Shown here in pieces: positions 18,672-26,376 of a stretch of DNA of 64,000 nt; the stretch's first letter is position 1; each line of letters starts with the position of its first letter. The notes under the pieces were generated by a model. It was not told where the DNA came from and did no database searches. It saw nothing but the letters and a program-made list of their open reading frames with translations. The stretch comes from Dyella lipolytica. Lineage in GTDB: Bacteria; Pseudomonadota; Gammaproteobacteria; Xanthomonadales; Rhodanobacteraceae. Where the stretch lies: contig NZ_BSNQ01000003.1 of the NCBI RefSeq assembly GCF_030160075.1, positions 2,148,383 to 2,212,382 of the forward strand. Direction: 5' to 3'. A program made the position numbers and the translations under genes.

Positions 18672-19493
18672 ATGAAGAAGCGTCGCCCCTTTTGCGCTGG
18701 AGTCAGTGTGCACCGAGGCTTTGCCCGGCGCGCCCGTCATGATCCGCGCGGGCGGGGCATCTTGCGCGCGCGCGGGGCTCTCTCGCTCGCGTTGCTCGCG
18801 GCGACGGCATGCCTGGCGGCACCGCTTCATGCGCAGTCGGCCACGGTCAGCGGCGCGGTGGCGGTCAGTTCCCAGCTGGTGGATCGCGGCCAGGCGGTGA
18901 CGCCGGCTACGCCTATTTTGCAGGCCGCTGTGTCCTGGGCGCCCGCGCCGGGCTGGTCGCTTGGCCTTTCCGGAGGAACCGAAATACGCTCGCCCGGGCA
19001 TGTTTCCGAGGCCCTGGCCCAGGTGTCGCATTACTGGTCGCTCTCCAGCGACTGGCAGATGCAAGGGGATCTGCTCTATTACGACTACCCGGGCAATGCC
19101 CAGGCCCGGCTTTTCGATCGAACCGAAATAGGCGTTAACTGGATATACCGGGACATTCTGACGTTTGGCCTGTCGGGCATCTGTCTTATCAACGGAACCC
19201 GTCACGAACCACGAGGTGCCGCCGATATCAATTTCCACTGGCCGCTGGCCTGGCATTTTTCTCTTTCGCTGGGTGCGGGTGTCAGCCAATCCCTTGTTTT
19301 GAATAGTGGTTCCTACGGTTACGGTGAGCGCATCAACACCGCCGTCTATCGGTATGGACATGCCGGACTGCTATGGAGCTACGGCCCCTGGCGGGTGGAA
19401 CTGGACCGCGTGGCGACGAATCCGGCCATACCCAGGCATGCGGGTAACCTGGTCACCGCCCCCTGGGTGGGGACCATTTCCTGGTCTTTTTGA
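18672..19493 (+). CDS. TIGR02001-like outer-membrane protein
   Basis: A 273-residue protein with an unusually long, arginine-rich N-terminus ahead of a signal-type helix (about residues 37-55, LSLALLAATACLAAPLHAQ). The mature part begins ATVSGAVAVSSQLVDRGQA and continues as alternating strands ending in a terminal phenylalanine (WVGTISWSF), as expected for a small outer-membrane barrel. The SSQ..DRG pattern resembles the TIGR02001 family of unknown function. The real start may be internal. It lies between the cytochrome set and the sigma factor gene, and no role can be given. Confidence 0.6.
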   Translation: MKKRRPFCAGVSVHRGFARRARHDPRGRGILRARGALSLALLAATACLAAPLHAQSATVSGAVAVSSQLVDRGQAVTPATPILQAAVSWAPAPGWSLGLSGGTEIRSPGHVSEALAQVSHYWSLSSDWQMQGDLLYYDYPGNAQARLFDRTEIGVNWIYRDILTFGLSGICLINGTRHEPRGAADINFHWPLAWHFSLSLGAGVSQSLVLNSGSYGYGERINTAVYRYGHAGLLWSYGPWRVELDRVATNPAIPRHAGNLVTAPWVGTISWSF

Positions 19494-19569
19494 TTCAGGG
19501 GCAACCTTTCCGCGCCGATAGCGCACTTATGTGGAAACTCGCCGCTATCCGGTGACCTCCTCCAAACCT

Positions 19570-20154
19570 ATGAACGAAGCCACCATCGACGCCGACGCCA
19601 CCGATCGCATGCTGCTCCAACGCATGTCGACGGGTGACCGTGTCGCGCTGTCGACGCTGTACCACAGTTATCACGGCAGGCTGTGCCGCTTTCTGTCCCG
19701 GCTGACCCGACGCACCGATGTCATCGAGGAAGTGGTCAACGACTGTTTCTGGATCGTCTGGCAGAAATCCGGCGAGTTCCGCGGCGACTCGCGCGTGTCG
19801 ACCTGGATCATGGGCATTGCCTACCGCTGCGGACTCAAGGCGCTGCGACAACATGGCGACGAGCCGGTGGAAGACGATGCTTTGTCGGACGATCGCGCGC
19901 CGTCGTCGGATCCGGATGAAGATCGCGAATTGCGCGACTGGTTGAGCAAGGGCCTCGATCGTCTTTCGGCCGACCAGCGCGTGGTGGTCGAACTGGTTTA
20001 TGGTGTGGGCCATTCCTTGGACGATGTCGCCGCGATCATGCAATGCCCAGTGGGCACGGTGAAAGCACGCTTGTTTCATGCGCGCGTCAAGCTGCGCAAC
20101 GTGCTTCCCACTTTGGCGGGCGAATCACCTGTTATGAAAGAGAGCGTGTCATGA
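19570..20154 (+). CDS. ECF-type RNA polymerase sigma factor
   Basis: A 194-residue sigma factor. Region 2 spans about residues 18-85 (YHSYHGRLCRFLSRLTRRTDVIEEVVNDCFWIVW and the FRGDSRVSTWIMGIAYR block) and region 4 lies near 130-180 (LSADQRVVVELVYGVGHSLDDVAAIM followed by GTVKARLFHAR). A longer frame begins with GTG at 19531, but ATG at 19570 gives the usual N-terminus. Its stop overlaps the anti-sigma start (ATGA at 20151), so the two are translationally coupled. It probably controls its own operon, though no promoter consensus was recognised. Confidence 0.9.
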   Translation: MNEATIDADATDRMLLQRMSTGDRVALSTLYHSYHGRLCRFLSRLTRRTDVIEEVVNDCFWIVWQKSGEFRGDSRVSTWIMGIAYRCGLKALRQHGDEPVEDDALSDDRAPSSDPDEDRELRDWLSKGLDRLSADQRVVVELVYGVGHSLDDVAAIMQCPVGTVKARLFHARVKLRNVLPTLAGESPVMKESVS

Positions 20155-20783
20155 CCTACCCCATGGATACCGGCCAGGATTGTCTCCGCGCCTGGGAGGC
20201 AATGCCCTGGGTATTGCAAGAAAGCGCATCGCCCGAACAAAGCGAGTGGCTGGACTATCATCTTGTCCGCTGCGCATCGTGCCGCGCGGAATTCGAACAG
20301 CAGACTCGCCTACGGATTGCGCTGTCGCTGCCTACGGAAATTCAGCTCGATGCGAATGCCGGATTGAAGCGCCTGATGGATCGCATCGATGCACCCGAAC
20401 GCGAAGAAACCCCTCATCGCTTGCGTTCGGGCAGCTGGCTGACCCGCGGACTGGTTGCCGCGGTGCTGGTGCAGGCGATCGCCCTGAGCGCGCTGGGCGT
20501 GAAGCTCTGGTCGATAAACGACGCACCGGCCTATCGCACCTTGAGCCAGGTATCGGCACCCGTAGCGCCGGGCAGCATCCGCGTCGTGCCCGATGCAAGC
20601 ATGACGCTGACCGATTGGAATGCGTTGCTGCATTCTCTGCGCCTGCAGGTGGTGAGCGGCCCCAACGATGTCGGCGCTTACACGGTGGCGCCGACGAATT
20701 CCACGACGACCACGCCACAAATAGTGCAGCAGTTGCGCACTGCGCGAGGCATCCGATTGGCGGAGCCCGTCGTTACGCCATGA
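20151..20783 (+). CDS. membrane zinc-binding anti-sigma factor with propeptide-like periplasmic tail
   Basis: A 210-residue protein. The cytoplasmic part carries a zinc-binding anti-sigma motif H-x3-C-x2-C (His37, Cys41, Cys44). A single transmembrane helix follows at about residues 97-119. The periplasmic tail (about 142-207) has the order helix, LQVVSGP, GAYTV, helix, IRLAEPV, which resembles the inhibitor-I9 or fervidolysin-type propeptide region of subtilases, including that of the next gene. The start at 20151 overlaps the sigma stop as ATGA. The longer open frame upstream is the sigma gene read in another frame. Confidence 0.85.
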   Translation: MTYPMDTGQDCLRAWEAMPWVLQESASPEQSEWLDYHLVRCASCRAEFEQQTRLRIALSLPTEIQLDANAGLKRLMDRIDAPEREETPHRLRSGSWLTRGLVAAVLVQAIALSALGVKLWSINDAPAYRTLSQVSAPVAPGSIRVVPDASMTLTDWNALLHSLRLQVVSGPNDVGAYTVAPTNSTTTTPQIVQQLRTARGIRLAEPVVTP

Positions 20784-22090
20784 AGCGTCGCGTCTTTTTT
20801 CTGGTCGCCGTAGCAGCCCTATTGAGTGCATGCGCGCATTCGCCTTCCTTGGCATCCCAGGATCCTCCCACTAGCACCGGCGGTGCATCGGCGACCGACG
20901 TATCCACCATGGATAGTCAGCGCGACATCGTGCTGGCCGTTGCCAATCCGATCGATCCGCCCACGACGCATGCCGGCTCCAGTTTGCTCGGCTATGCCTC
21001 ACCCGCGCTTTACGGTGCGGGACAACGCGCCGTGTCCGAACTGGCGGCATTGAAACAGCAATATGGATTGCACGAAGTCACCGGCTGGCCGATCAAGGCG
21101 CTCAAGCTCTACTGCGTCGTGCTGGAGCCCCCGCCGGGGGTAGAACGCGACACGCTGCTCAAGGCACTCGCCAAAGACGATCGCGTGCAGCTCGCACAAC
21201 CCTTGCAAGACTACGCCGTCTACGCTGCCGCCGATCGTTCCGCCGACGCGCACCGATACAACGACCCCTACGTCAACTTGCAGCGCGGTTTCGTGGAAAC
21301 CGATGCGGCGCTCGCCCACAACACCAGCCAGGGCGTCGGCGTGCATATCGCGATCGTCGATACCGGCGTCGATGTCACGCATCCGGATCTTCAGGGACGC
21401 ATCGGCGATACGCATAACGAAGTCGATGGCGATGTGTCCTCGTTCAACCACGACAGCCACGGCACGGAAGTCGCCGGCATCATCGCTGCCGACGCCGACA
21501 ATCATCAGGGCATCGTGGGCATGGCGCCGAAGTCGGTCGTCAGCCTTTACAAGGCGTGCTGGTATCCGCAGGCGGCCCATAGCGGCGCACGCTGCAACTC
21601 CTTCACGCTGGCCAAGGCGCTGGCGGCGATCATCGATACGAATGCACGCATCATCAATCTGAGTCTGGGCGGCCCCCCGGATCCGCTGCTCGGCAAACTG
21701 CTCGATCAGTTGCTGAGCCAGGGCCGCATCGTGATCGCGGCACTGCCGCCGGATGGATCACGCGGCGGATTTCCCGATAACGCACCGGGTGTCATTGCCG
21801 TTCGCGTAAGCAGCGCATCGACGGCGCCACCCGGCGTATTGAGCGCGCCGGGCACCGACATCCTCACCACACAACCCGGCGGCGGATACGACTTCACCTC
21901 CGGATCGTCCATGGCTGCCGCTCACGTGAGCGGCATTGCTGCGTTATTGCTATCGCTCGCACCGAAACTGGACGCGCGTACCGTCCATGATCTTCTGTTA
22001 CGAAGCAGCAAAGTCTCCAACGGCGTGCTTCAGGTCAATGCCGCATCGGCCGTGACGGCGCTGCGCAGCGCGCGACAGGCCAATCGTTGA
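20780..22090 (+). CDS. S8 (subtilisin-like) serine peptidase, predicted lipoprotein
   Basis: A 436-residue protein with a lipoprotein signal (lipobox LSAC, Cys18). A propeptide-like segment lies at about residues 84-146 and the S8 domain at about 185-430. Catalytic residues are visible: Asp194 in IVDTG, His227 in HGTEVAG and Ser377 in GSSMAAAHVSG. The oxyanion-hole asparagine, normally in AAGN, is replaced: the segment reads IAALPPDGS, with Pro324 in that place. The start overlaps the anti-sigma stop (ATGA at 20780). Gene coupling suggests a role in the same signalling unit. Whether it is an efficient protease is uncertain. Confidence 0.9.
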   Translation: MKRRVFFLVAVAALLSACAHSPSLASQDPPTSTGGASATDVSTMDSQRDIVLAVANPIDPPTTHAGSSLLGYASPALYGAGQRAVSELAALKQQYGLHEVTGWPIKALKLYCVVLEPPPGVERDTLLKALAKDDRVQLAQPLQDYAVYAAADRSADAHRYNDPYVNLQRGFVETDAALAHNTSQGVGVHIAIVDTGVDVTHPDLQGRIGDTHNEVDGDVSSFNHDSHGTEVAGIIAADADNHQGIVGMAPKSVVSLYKACWYPQAAHSGARCNSFTLAKALAAIIDTNARIINLSLGGPPDPLLGKLLDQLLSQGRIVIAALPPDGSRGGFPDNAPGVIAVRVSSASTAPPGVLSAPGTDILTTQPGGGYDFTSGSSMAAAHVSGIAALLLSLAPKLDARTVHDLLLRSSKVSNGVLQVNAASAVTALRSARQANR

Positions 22091-22146
22091 TAGGCGGATC
22101 AACCGCATGAAGCCGCCTGGTCCCGCCACACATCCGGAACGTCATC

Positions 22147-23079
22147 GTGAAGAACATCCCCTATACCGCCGGCCTGATGCCTGATGTCGCTATTCAGGCG
22201 CAACCGCATCTGGCCGACGCCCTGGACTGGGTGGGGATGGACGGCATCGAAATGCCGGTGCGCTTCGACGCTGGCGATGGCGAGGTGCAATGCACCCGTG
22301 CCCAGGCCGGCGCCTTCGTCAACCTGATCCGTCCGGACCGTCGCGGCATCCATATGTCGCGCCTATACCTGTTGATGGACCAATACCTGAGCACTCGCAC
22401 GGTCGACAGCGCGATGCTCGAATCCTTGCTGCGCGCCTTCCTGGAATCGCACAAGGATCTGGCCGATCGCGCACGCGTCAGCATCCGCTTCGATCAACTG
22501 GTGCGTCGCGCTGCGCTGCGCAGCGACAACAGCGGCTGGCGTGCCTATCCGGTATCGATCGAAGCGAGCCTTTGCGCCGACAGCTTCCGCATGGAACTGG
22601 GTACGGAAGTGGTGTACTCATCCACCTGCCCCGCGTCGGCGGCGTTGTCGCGCCAGTTGATCCAGCAGCAGTTTGCGAAGGATTTCGACGCCACGCAGCC
22701 GGTGGATTACACAGCGGTGCTGGCGTGGCTGGGCAGCGAGAAAGGCATTGTGGCCACGCCGCATGCACAACGCAGCGTCGCGCGCTTGCTGGTGCGCTTT
22801 GTCGACGGCGCGCCGTTGAATCTGATCGACCTGCTCGATCGCGTCGAGCACGCGCTGGGCACGCCGGTGCAGACCGCGGTCAAGCGCGAAGACGAACAGG
22901 CGTTCGCACTGGCCAACGGCAGCAACTTGATGTTCTGCGAAGACGCCGCGCGCCGCATCCAGCGTGCGCTCGATGCCGACAACCGTATCGCCGACTTCCA
23001 CGTTCGTCTCGAACACCAGGAAAGCCTGCACGCCCATGACGCCGTGGCCTACACCTCAAAAGGCGATTGGGGACGTTGA
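22147..23079 (+). CDS. folE2: GTP cyclohydrolase I, FolE2 (type IB)
   Basis: A 310-residue enzyme that converts GTP to 7,8-dihydroneopterin triphosphate, the first step of folate (and in some bacteria queuosine) synthesis. Type IB features are visible: RRGIHMSRLY, YSSTCPASAALSRQL with the metal-binding cysteine, and an ATPHAQRS block supplying a histidine. Length fits the family (about 300). The start is a GTG at 22147 after a 56-base gap. FolE2 enzymes are less dependent on zinc than FolE and are often made under zinc limitation; I see no convincing Zur site upstream. Confidence 0.93.
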   Translation: MKNIPYTAGLMPDVAIQAQPHLADALDWVGMDGIEMPVRFDAGDGEVQCTRAQAGAFVNLIRPDRRGIHMSRLYLLMDQYLSTRTVDSAMLESLLRAFLESHKDLADRARVSIRFDQLVRRAALRSDNSGWRAYPVSIEASLCADSFRMELGTEVVYSSTCPASAALSRQLIQQQFAKDFDATQPVDYTAVLAWLGSEKGIVATPHAQRSVARLLVRFVDGAPLNLIDLLDRVEHALGTPVQTAVKREDEQAFALANGSNLMFCEDAARRIQRALDADNRIADFHVRLEHQESLHAHDAVAYTSKGDWGR

Positions 23080-23097
23080 AGCGTCACCCGATCGCCT

Positions 23098-23119
23098 GTC
23101 AAAGCATCACACCTTTGAC
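23098..23119. terminator. possible weak hairpin between convergent genes
   Basis: A 7-bp inverted repeat (GTCAAAG and CTTTGAC around an 8-base loop) lies between the convergent folE2 and symporter genes. There is no T-tract on either side, so it is only a candidate terminator. Confidence 0.3.
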
Positions 23120-23137
23120 TATGCGTCGACAGACATC

Positions 23138-24607
23138 CTAGCGATTTGCCCGAAGGCTAGTGGCCAGATGCACAACGCCCACGACCACCAAATTGATAAC
23201 GAGCGCCAATAAACCGGTATAGAGCGACAACCCCGCGCTGCCGATGGCGAGATGGTGAATCGGCTTCAGTCCATCGGACCAGATGAACCACGTCCCGCTC
23301 ACCAAACCGGCAAGCCAACCCGCCAGAAGCGACGAAGCCCGCAGGCTTTGCAGGAACAAACCAAACACCACAGCAGGCAGCGTCTGCAAGATCCACATGC
23401 CGCCCAGCAATTGCAGATCCAGCGCGAAATGCGTGGGCAGGTAAAGAGTGGCGAGCAAGGCCCCTATTTTTACGACCAACGACACGATCTTCGCCACTCC
23501 GGCTTCCGCTTCCGGCGTCACCGCGGGATTGACGTAAGCCTTCCAGAAATTGCGCGTGAACACATTGGCCGCACCGATACTCATGACCGCAGCGGGCACC
23601 AGCGCACCGATGCCGATGGCGGCAAACGCAAAACCGGCAAACCAGCTCGGAAACAACGTCTTGAACAACACCGGCACCACGTCGTTATTGCTCGCAAGCT
23701 GCAGATGCGCGGCGTGACCCATGTAGCCCAGCAGCGCGAGCAGTCCCAGCAACAACGTGTATGCCGGCAGGAGCATGGCGTTGCGACGAATGGTGTTGGC
23801 GCTCTTGCTCGCAAAGACACCCGTCAACGTATGTGGATACATGAAAGCCGCGAGCGCCGAACCAAGTGCCAGCGAGGCATACGGCAGGAATTGATCGGGC
23901 TTCAGCAAAATGCCGCCCGCGCCTTTGGCCTTGAAGGCGTCATCGGCGGCCGCAAAGACCGCGCCGTAACCACCGAGCTTGCTCGGTATCACCGCCACGG
24001 CGGCGATGACGGCGATATAGATCATCACATCCTTGACGAAGGCGATCAGCGCCGGCGCACGAATACCTGACGAATACGTGTAAACGGCCAGCACCACGAA
24101 CGCGATGATCAGCGGAATTTCGCCTTGCAGGCCCAATGCGGCCAGCACGGAAGCCATGCCGACCAGTTGCAGCGCGATGTACGGCATCGTCGCGACCACG
24201 GCCGTCAGCGCGACGGCGAGTTCCAACAGACGCGAACCGTAGCGCCCGTACACCACGTCCGCCGCCGTGACATAACCGTGTTGCTTGGCGATTCGCCAAA
24301 TCACCGGCATCACCGCGAAGACGAACGGATACACGATGATGGTGTACGGAAGCGCGAAGAATCCGTACGCGCCGACCGCATAGACCAGGGCCGGCACCGC
24401 AATGATGGTGTACGCGGTGTAGAAATCGCCGCCGACCAGAAACCAGGTGATCCACGTTCCGAACCGACGCCCGCCCAGACCCCACTCGTCCAGACTCATC
24501 GCTTCGGACGATTGTTTCCACCGTGCCGCCCAGAAGCCCATCACGGTGACGAGCAAAAAGAACGCGGCGAAGATACCGATCGCCACATAGTCGGGTTTAG
24601 TCGTCAT
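23138..24607 (-). CDS. sodium:solute symporter (SSS family)
   Basis: A 489-residue membrane protein with about thirteen helices. The start region (MGFWAARWKQSSEAMSLDEWGLGGRRFG), the WFLVGGDFYTAYT segment and the MAS-rich core match the solute:sodium symporters, in the branch that includes monocarboxylate and acetate permeases. It overlaps the DUF3311 gene by 11 bases, a pairing common for this branch. The substrate cannot be told from sequence; small organic acids are the best guess. Confidence 0.88.
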   Translation of the reverse strand: MTTKPDYVAIGIFAAFFLLVTVMGFWAARWKQSSEAMSLDEWGLGGRRFGTWITWFLVGGDFYTAYTIIAVPALVYAVGAYGFFALPYTIIVYPFVFAVMPVIWRIAKQHGYVTAADVVYGRYGSRLLELAVALTAVVATMPYIALQLVGMASVLAALGLQGEIPLIIAFVVLAVYTYSSGIRAPALIAFVKDVMIYIAVIAAVAVIPSKLGGYGAVFAAADDAFKAKGAGGILLKPDQFLPYASLALGSALAAFMYPHTLTGVFASKSANTIRRNAMLLPAYTLLLGLLALLGYMGHAAHLQLASNNDVVPVLFKTLFPSWFAGFAFAAIGIGALVPAAVMSIGAANVFTRNFWKAYVNPAVTPEAEAGVAKIVSLVVKIGALLATLYLPTHFALDLQLLGGMWILQTLPAVVFGLFLQSLRASSLLAGWLAGLVSGTWFIWSDGLKPIHHLAIGSAGLSLYTGLLALVINLVVVGVVHLATSLRANR

Positions 24608-24800
24608 GAGAAGTCCCCTGGTAGACCACCCAGATCAGAAGCACCGTGATAGGTACCCACAGCAGCTGATACCAGTAGAAGAAGGGAAAGCCGAACAGCG
24701 TGGGCTCCGCGACGTTGTACAACGACACGTCCAACAATCCCAGGAATGGCACCAGCAGAAGCAGCAGGATAGGACGCGGCCTGACGTGGTTCGTGTTCAT
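24597..24800 (-). CDS. DUF3311 small membrane protein
   Basis: A 67-residue protein with two hydrophobic helices (LLLLLVPFLGLLDVSLY and PFFYWYQLLWVPITVLLIWVVY) around the short LYNVAEPTLFGFPFFYWYQ signature of DUF3311. Members are encoded directly upstream of SSS symporters and probably act as an accessory subunit, as small partners do for related transporters. A CAGGAG ribosome binding site lies just ahead of the ATG at 24800. Confidence 0.85.
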   Translation of the reverse strand: MNTNHVRPRPILLLLLVPFLGLLDVSLYNVAEPTLFGFPFFYWYQLLWVPITVLLIWVVYQGTSHDD

Positions 24801-25055
24801 CGGTGGGCACTCCTGACGTTCACTTCGGAACGTTCTCGGTTACGGAAGATGGGCAACGATGCGATGGTATGGGACATGACGTTGCCGATGAAGCCCGAAT
24901 ACCGGAAATGTACCTCGGTTCGATCGGCGAATGCGGACACTGACCCCAATCCGTAGGCGCGGCATCCGCTCTTGCCTTGGATATTCATGACTGCGATCTC
25001 GTCGCAGTACTAGGGAGCGCCCGGTCCAAAAAACTTGCCGCCGGTCCTTTACATT

Positions 25056-25076
25056 ACGTACGTCATATCATATGAT
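25056..25076. promoter_or_regulatory. candidate TetR operator (two adjacent palindromes)
   Basis: The 327 bases between the DUF3311 gene (minus) and the tetR gene (plus) hold no convincing gene. Within them two short perfect palindromes lie three bases apart: ACGTACGT at 25056-25063 and ATCATATGAT at 25067-25076. They are about 50 bases ahead of the TetR start, in a locally AT-rich stretch, which suits an autoregulatory operator. The site is not proven. Confidence 0.35.
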
Positions 25077-25127
25077 GACAATAATTCAATCGCAAACGTT
25101 GCAAATCCAGCCATTGAGGTCAGGTCC

Positions 25128-25718
25128 ATGCGCTACGAAAAAGGACATAAAGAAGCCACCCGCCACCGTATCGTCGAAGCGGCAGGCGAGCGCTTCCGTA
25201 AAGAGGGTATTGCCAACGTCGGTGTGGCCAGCCTGATGAGCGAGATCGGACTGACCCAGGGCGGTTTCTACAACCACTTCGAGTCCAAGGACGACCTGGC
25301 GCGCGAGGCGCTCGCCGTGGGGCTGGAAGGCATGCGCGAGCGACTGCGCAAGGCGAGCACCAAGACGGGCGACGCGCGCCTGGAAGATCTGGTCAACGGC
25401 TATCTCAATGCGCGCCATCGCGACAACGTTGGGAGCGGATGCATGTTGGCCACGCTGGCCGTCGAGGCAGGTCGCAGTGAGGGACCTGTGCGTGCGCAGC
25501 TGACCGATGGCATCAAGGAAATGGTCAAGCTGGTCGGCTCGATCCTGCCCGAATCGCTGAAGCCTAAGCAGCGCGAGGCGGATGCCATGGCTGTGGCGTC
25601 CTGCCTGATCGGCACGTTAATCCTGGCGCGCGCCACCGACGATCCGCAGATGTCCGATCGCTTTCTGGACTCCGGTCGCCGCGCCGCCCTCGCTGTCGTG
25701 GAGGCCTCAGCCTCATAG
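25128..25718 (+). CDS. TetR/AcrR-family transcriptional regulator
   Basis: A 196-residue repressor. Residues about 8-55 form the TetR DNA-binding domain (TRHRIVEAAGERFRKEG, then the recognition helix region LTQGGFYNHFESKDDL). The C-terminal ligand domain is of the group with ARHRDNVGSGCMLATLA. The ATG at 25128 is chosen over an upstream in-frame start at 25035, because the extra residues would cross the palindromes and the family begins close to the helix-turn-helix. It precedes the MarR and efflux genes in the same direction, 21 bases before MarR, and may control them. Confidence 0.88.
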   Translation: MRYEKGHKEATRHRIVEAAGERFRKEGIANVGVASLMSEIGLTQGGFYNHFESKDDLAREALAVGLEGMRERLRKASTKTGDARLEDLVNGYLNARHRDNVGSGCMLATLAVEAGRSEGPVRAQLTDGIKEMVKLVGSILPESLKPKQREADAMAVASCLIGTLILARATDDPQMSDRFLDSGRRAALAVVEASAS

Positions 25719-25739
25719 CGCTCATGTCGGTATAGGTCC

Positions 25740-26333
25740 ATGGCCACTTCAAGAACCAGCAAGAAAGTAAGTGACGCACGCGTTAGCGGTGCACTGGCCG
25801 CGGCGCCCAAGCAGGGTGCCACGGCGCAAAAAGTAAGAGCGCGCCGATTCGCCGCGCGCAACCATCACGACAACGTTGCTCACGCCCTGGTGCGCACGTC
25901 ATCCGCTTTCAAGCGACTCACCACGCAGCGAATGAAAGAGGAATTCGACATCACCGGCATACAGGCCGAGATTCTGATGTTGCTCGCCTCCGAACCCGCG
26001 ATGCTAGGTAACGATCTCGCCGCGGTCGTGGGCGTCAATGCCAGCACGGTAAGTCATGCACTGGACGTGATGGAAAAGTACGGCCTGCTGACGCGCAGGC
26101 GTTGCACGGAAGATCGTCGCGTCGTGCGTATTGCGCTTACCGATCAGGCCAGGCGCATGGCTCGTCGCACGATAGAGATTACTCGCCACATTCTCGATGC
26201 CCTCACGACGGGCATCGGCAAGTCCGATCTACAGGCCCTGCAACTCGGCCTGAAGCAGATGGCAGACAACTGCCAGACACATGCCCGCTCTCCCCTGCGA
26301 AACCGCGATGTCCGCCTTCCGCGGAAACCGTGA
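25740..26333 (+). CDS. MarR-family transcriptional regulator
   Basis: A 197-residue protein with a basic N-terminal extension of about 45 residues. The winged helix-turn-helix follows, from about residue 60 to 150: EILMLLASEPAMLGNDLAAVVGVNASTVSHALDVMEKYGLLTRRRCTEDRRVVRIALT. MarR regulators commonly control EmrAB-type efflux operons and respond to phenolic or other aromatic compounds. The stop lies 43 bases before the start chosen for the outer-membrane factor gene, so it is probably in the same transcript. Confidence 0.9.
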   Translation: MATSRTSKKVSDARVSGALAAAPKQGATAQKVRARRFAARNHHDNVAHALVRTSSAFKRLTTQRMKEEFDITGIQAEILMLLASEPAMLGNDLAAVVGVNASTVSHALDVMEKYGLLTRRRCTEDRRVVRIALTDQARRMARRTIEITRHILDALTTGIGKSDLQALQLGLKQMADNCQTHARSPLRNRDVRLPRKP

Positions 26334-26376
26334 TGTCGCCAGACACGGTATGACCTTCCCCCGAGGTACACCTCTT

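Noticed and set aside
20180-20779. The first ~200 codons of the open frame leading into the S8 peptidase
   Set aside because: They overlap the sigma and anti-sigma genes in another frame and read as Arg/Pro-rich noise; the lipoprotein signal at 20780 with ATGA overlap marks the true start.
22267-23037. Other-frame open reading frames inside folE2 (for example 22290-23039)
   Set aside because: They are Arg/Gln/Ala-rich shadows of the folE2 gene without domains or ribosome binding sites.
24797-24988. A 63-codon frame ahead of the DUF3311 gene
   Set aside because: It lies in the regulatory gap, has no plausible start site or domain, and its end only overlaps the ATG of the DUF3311 gene by chance.
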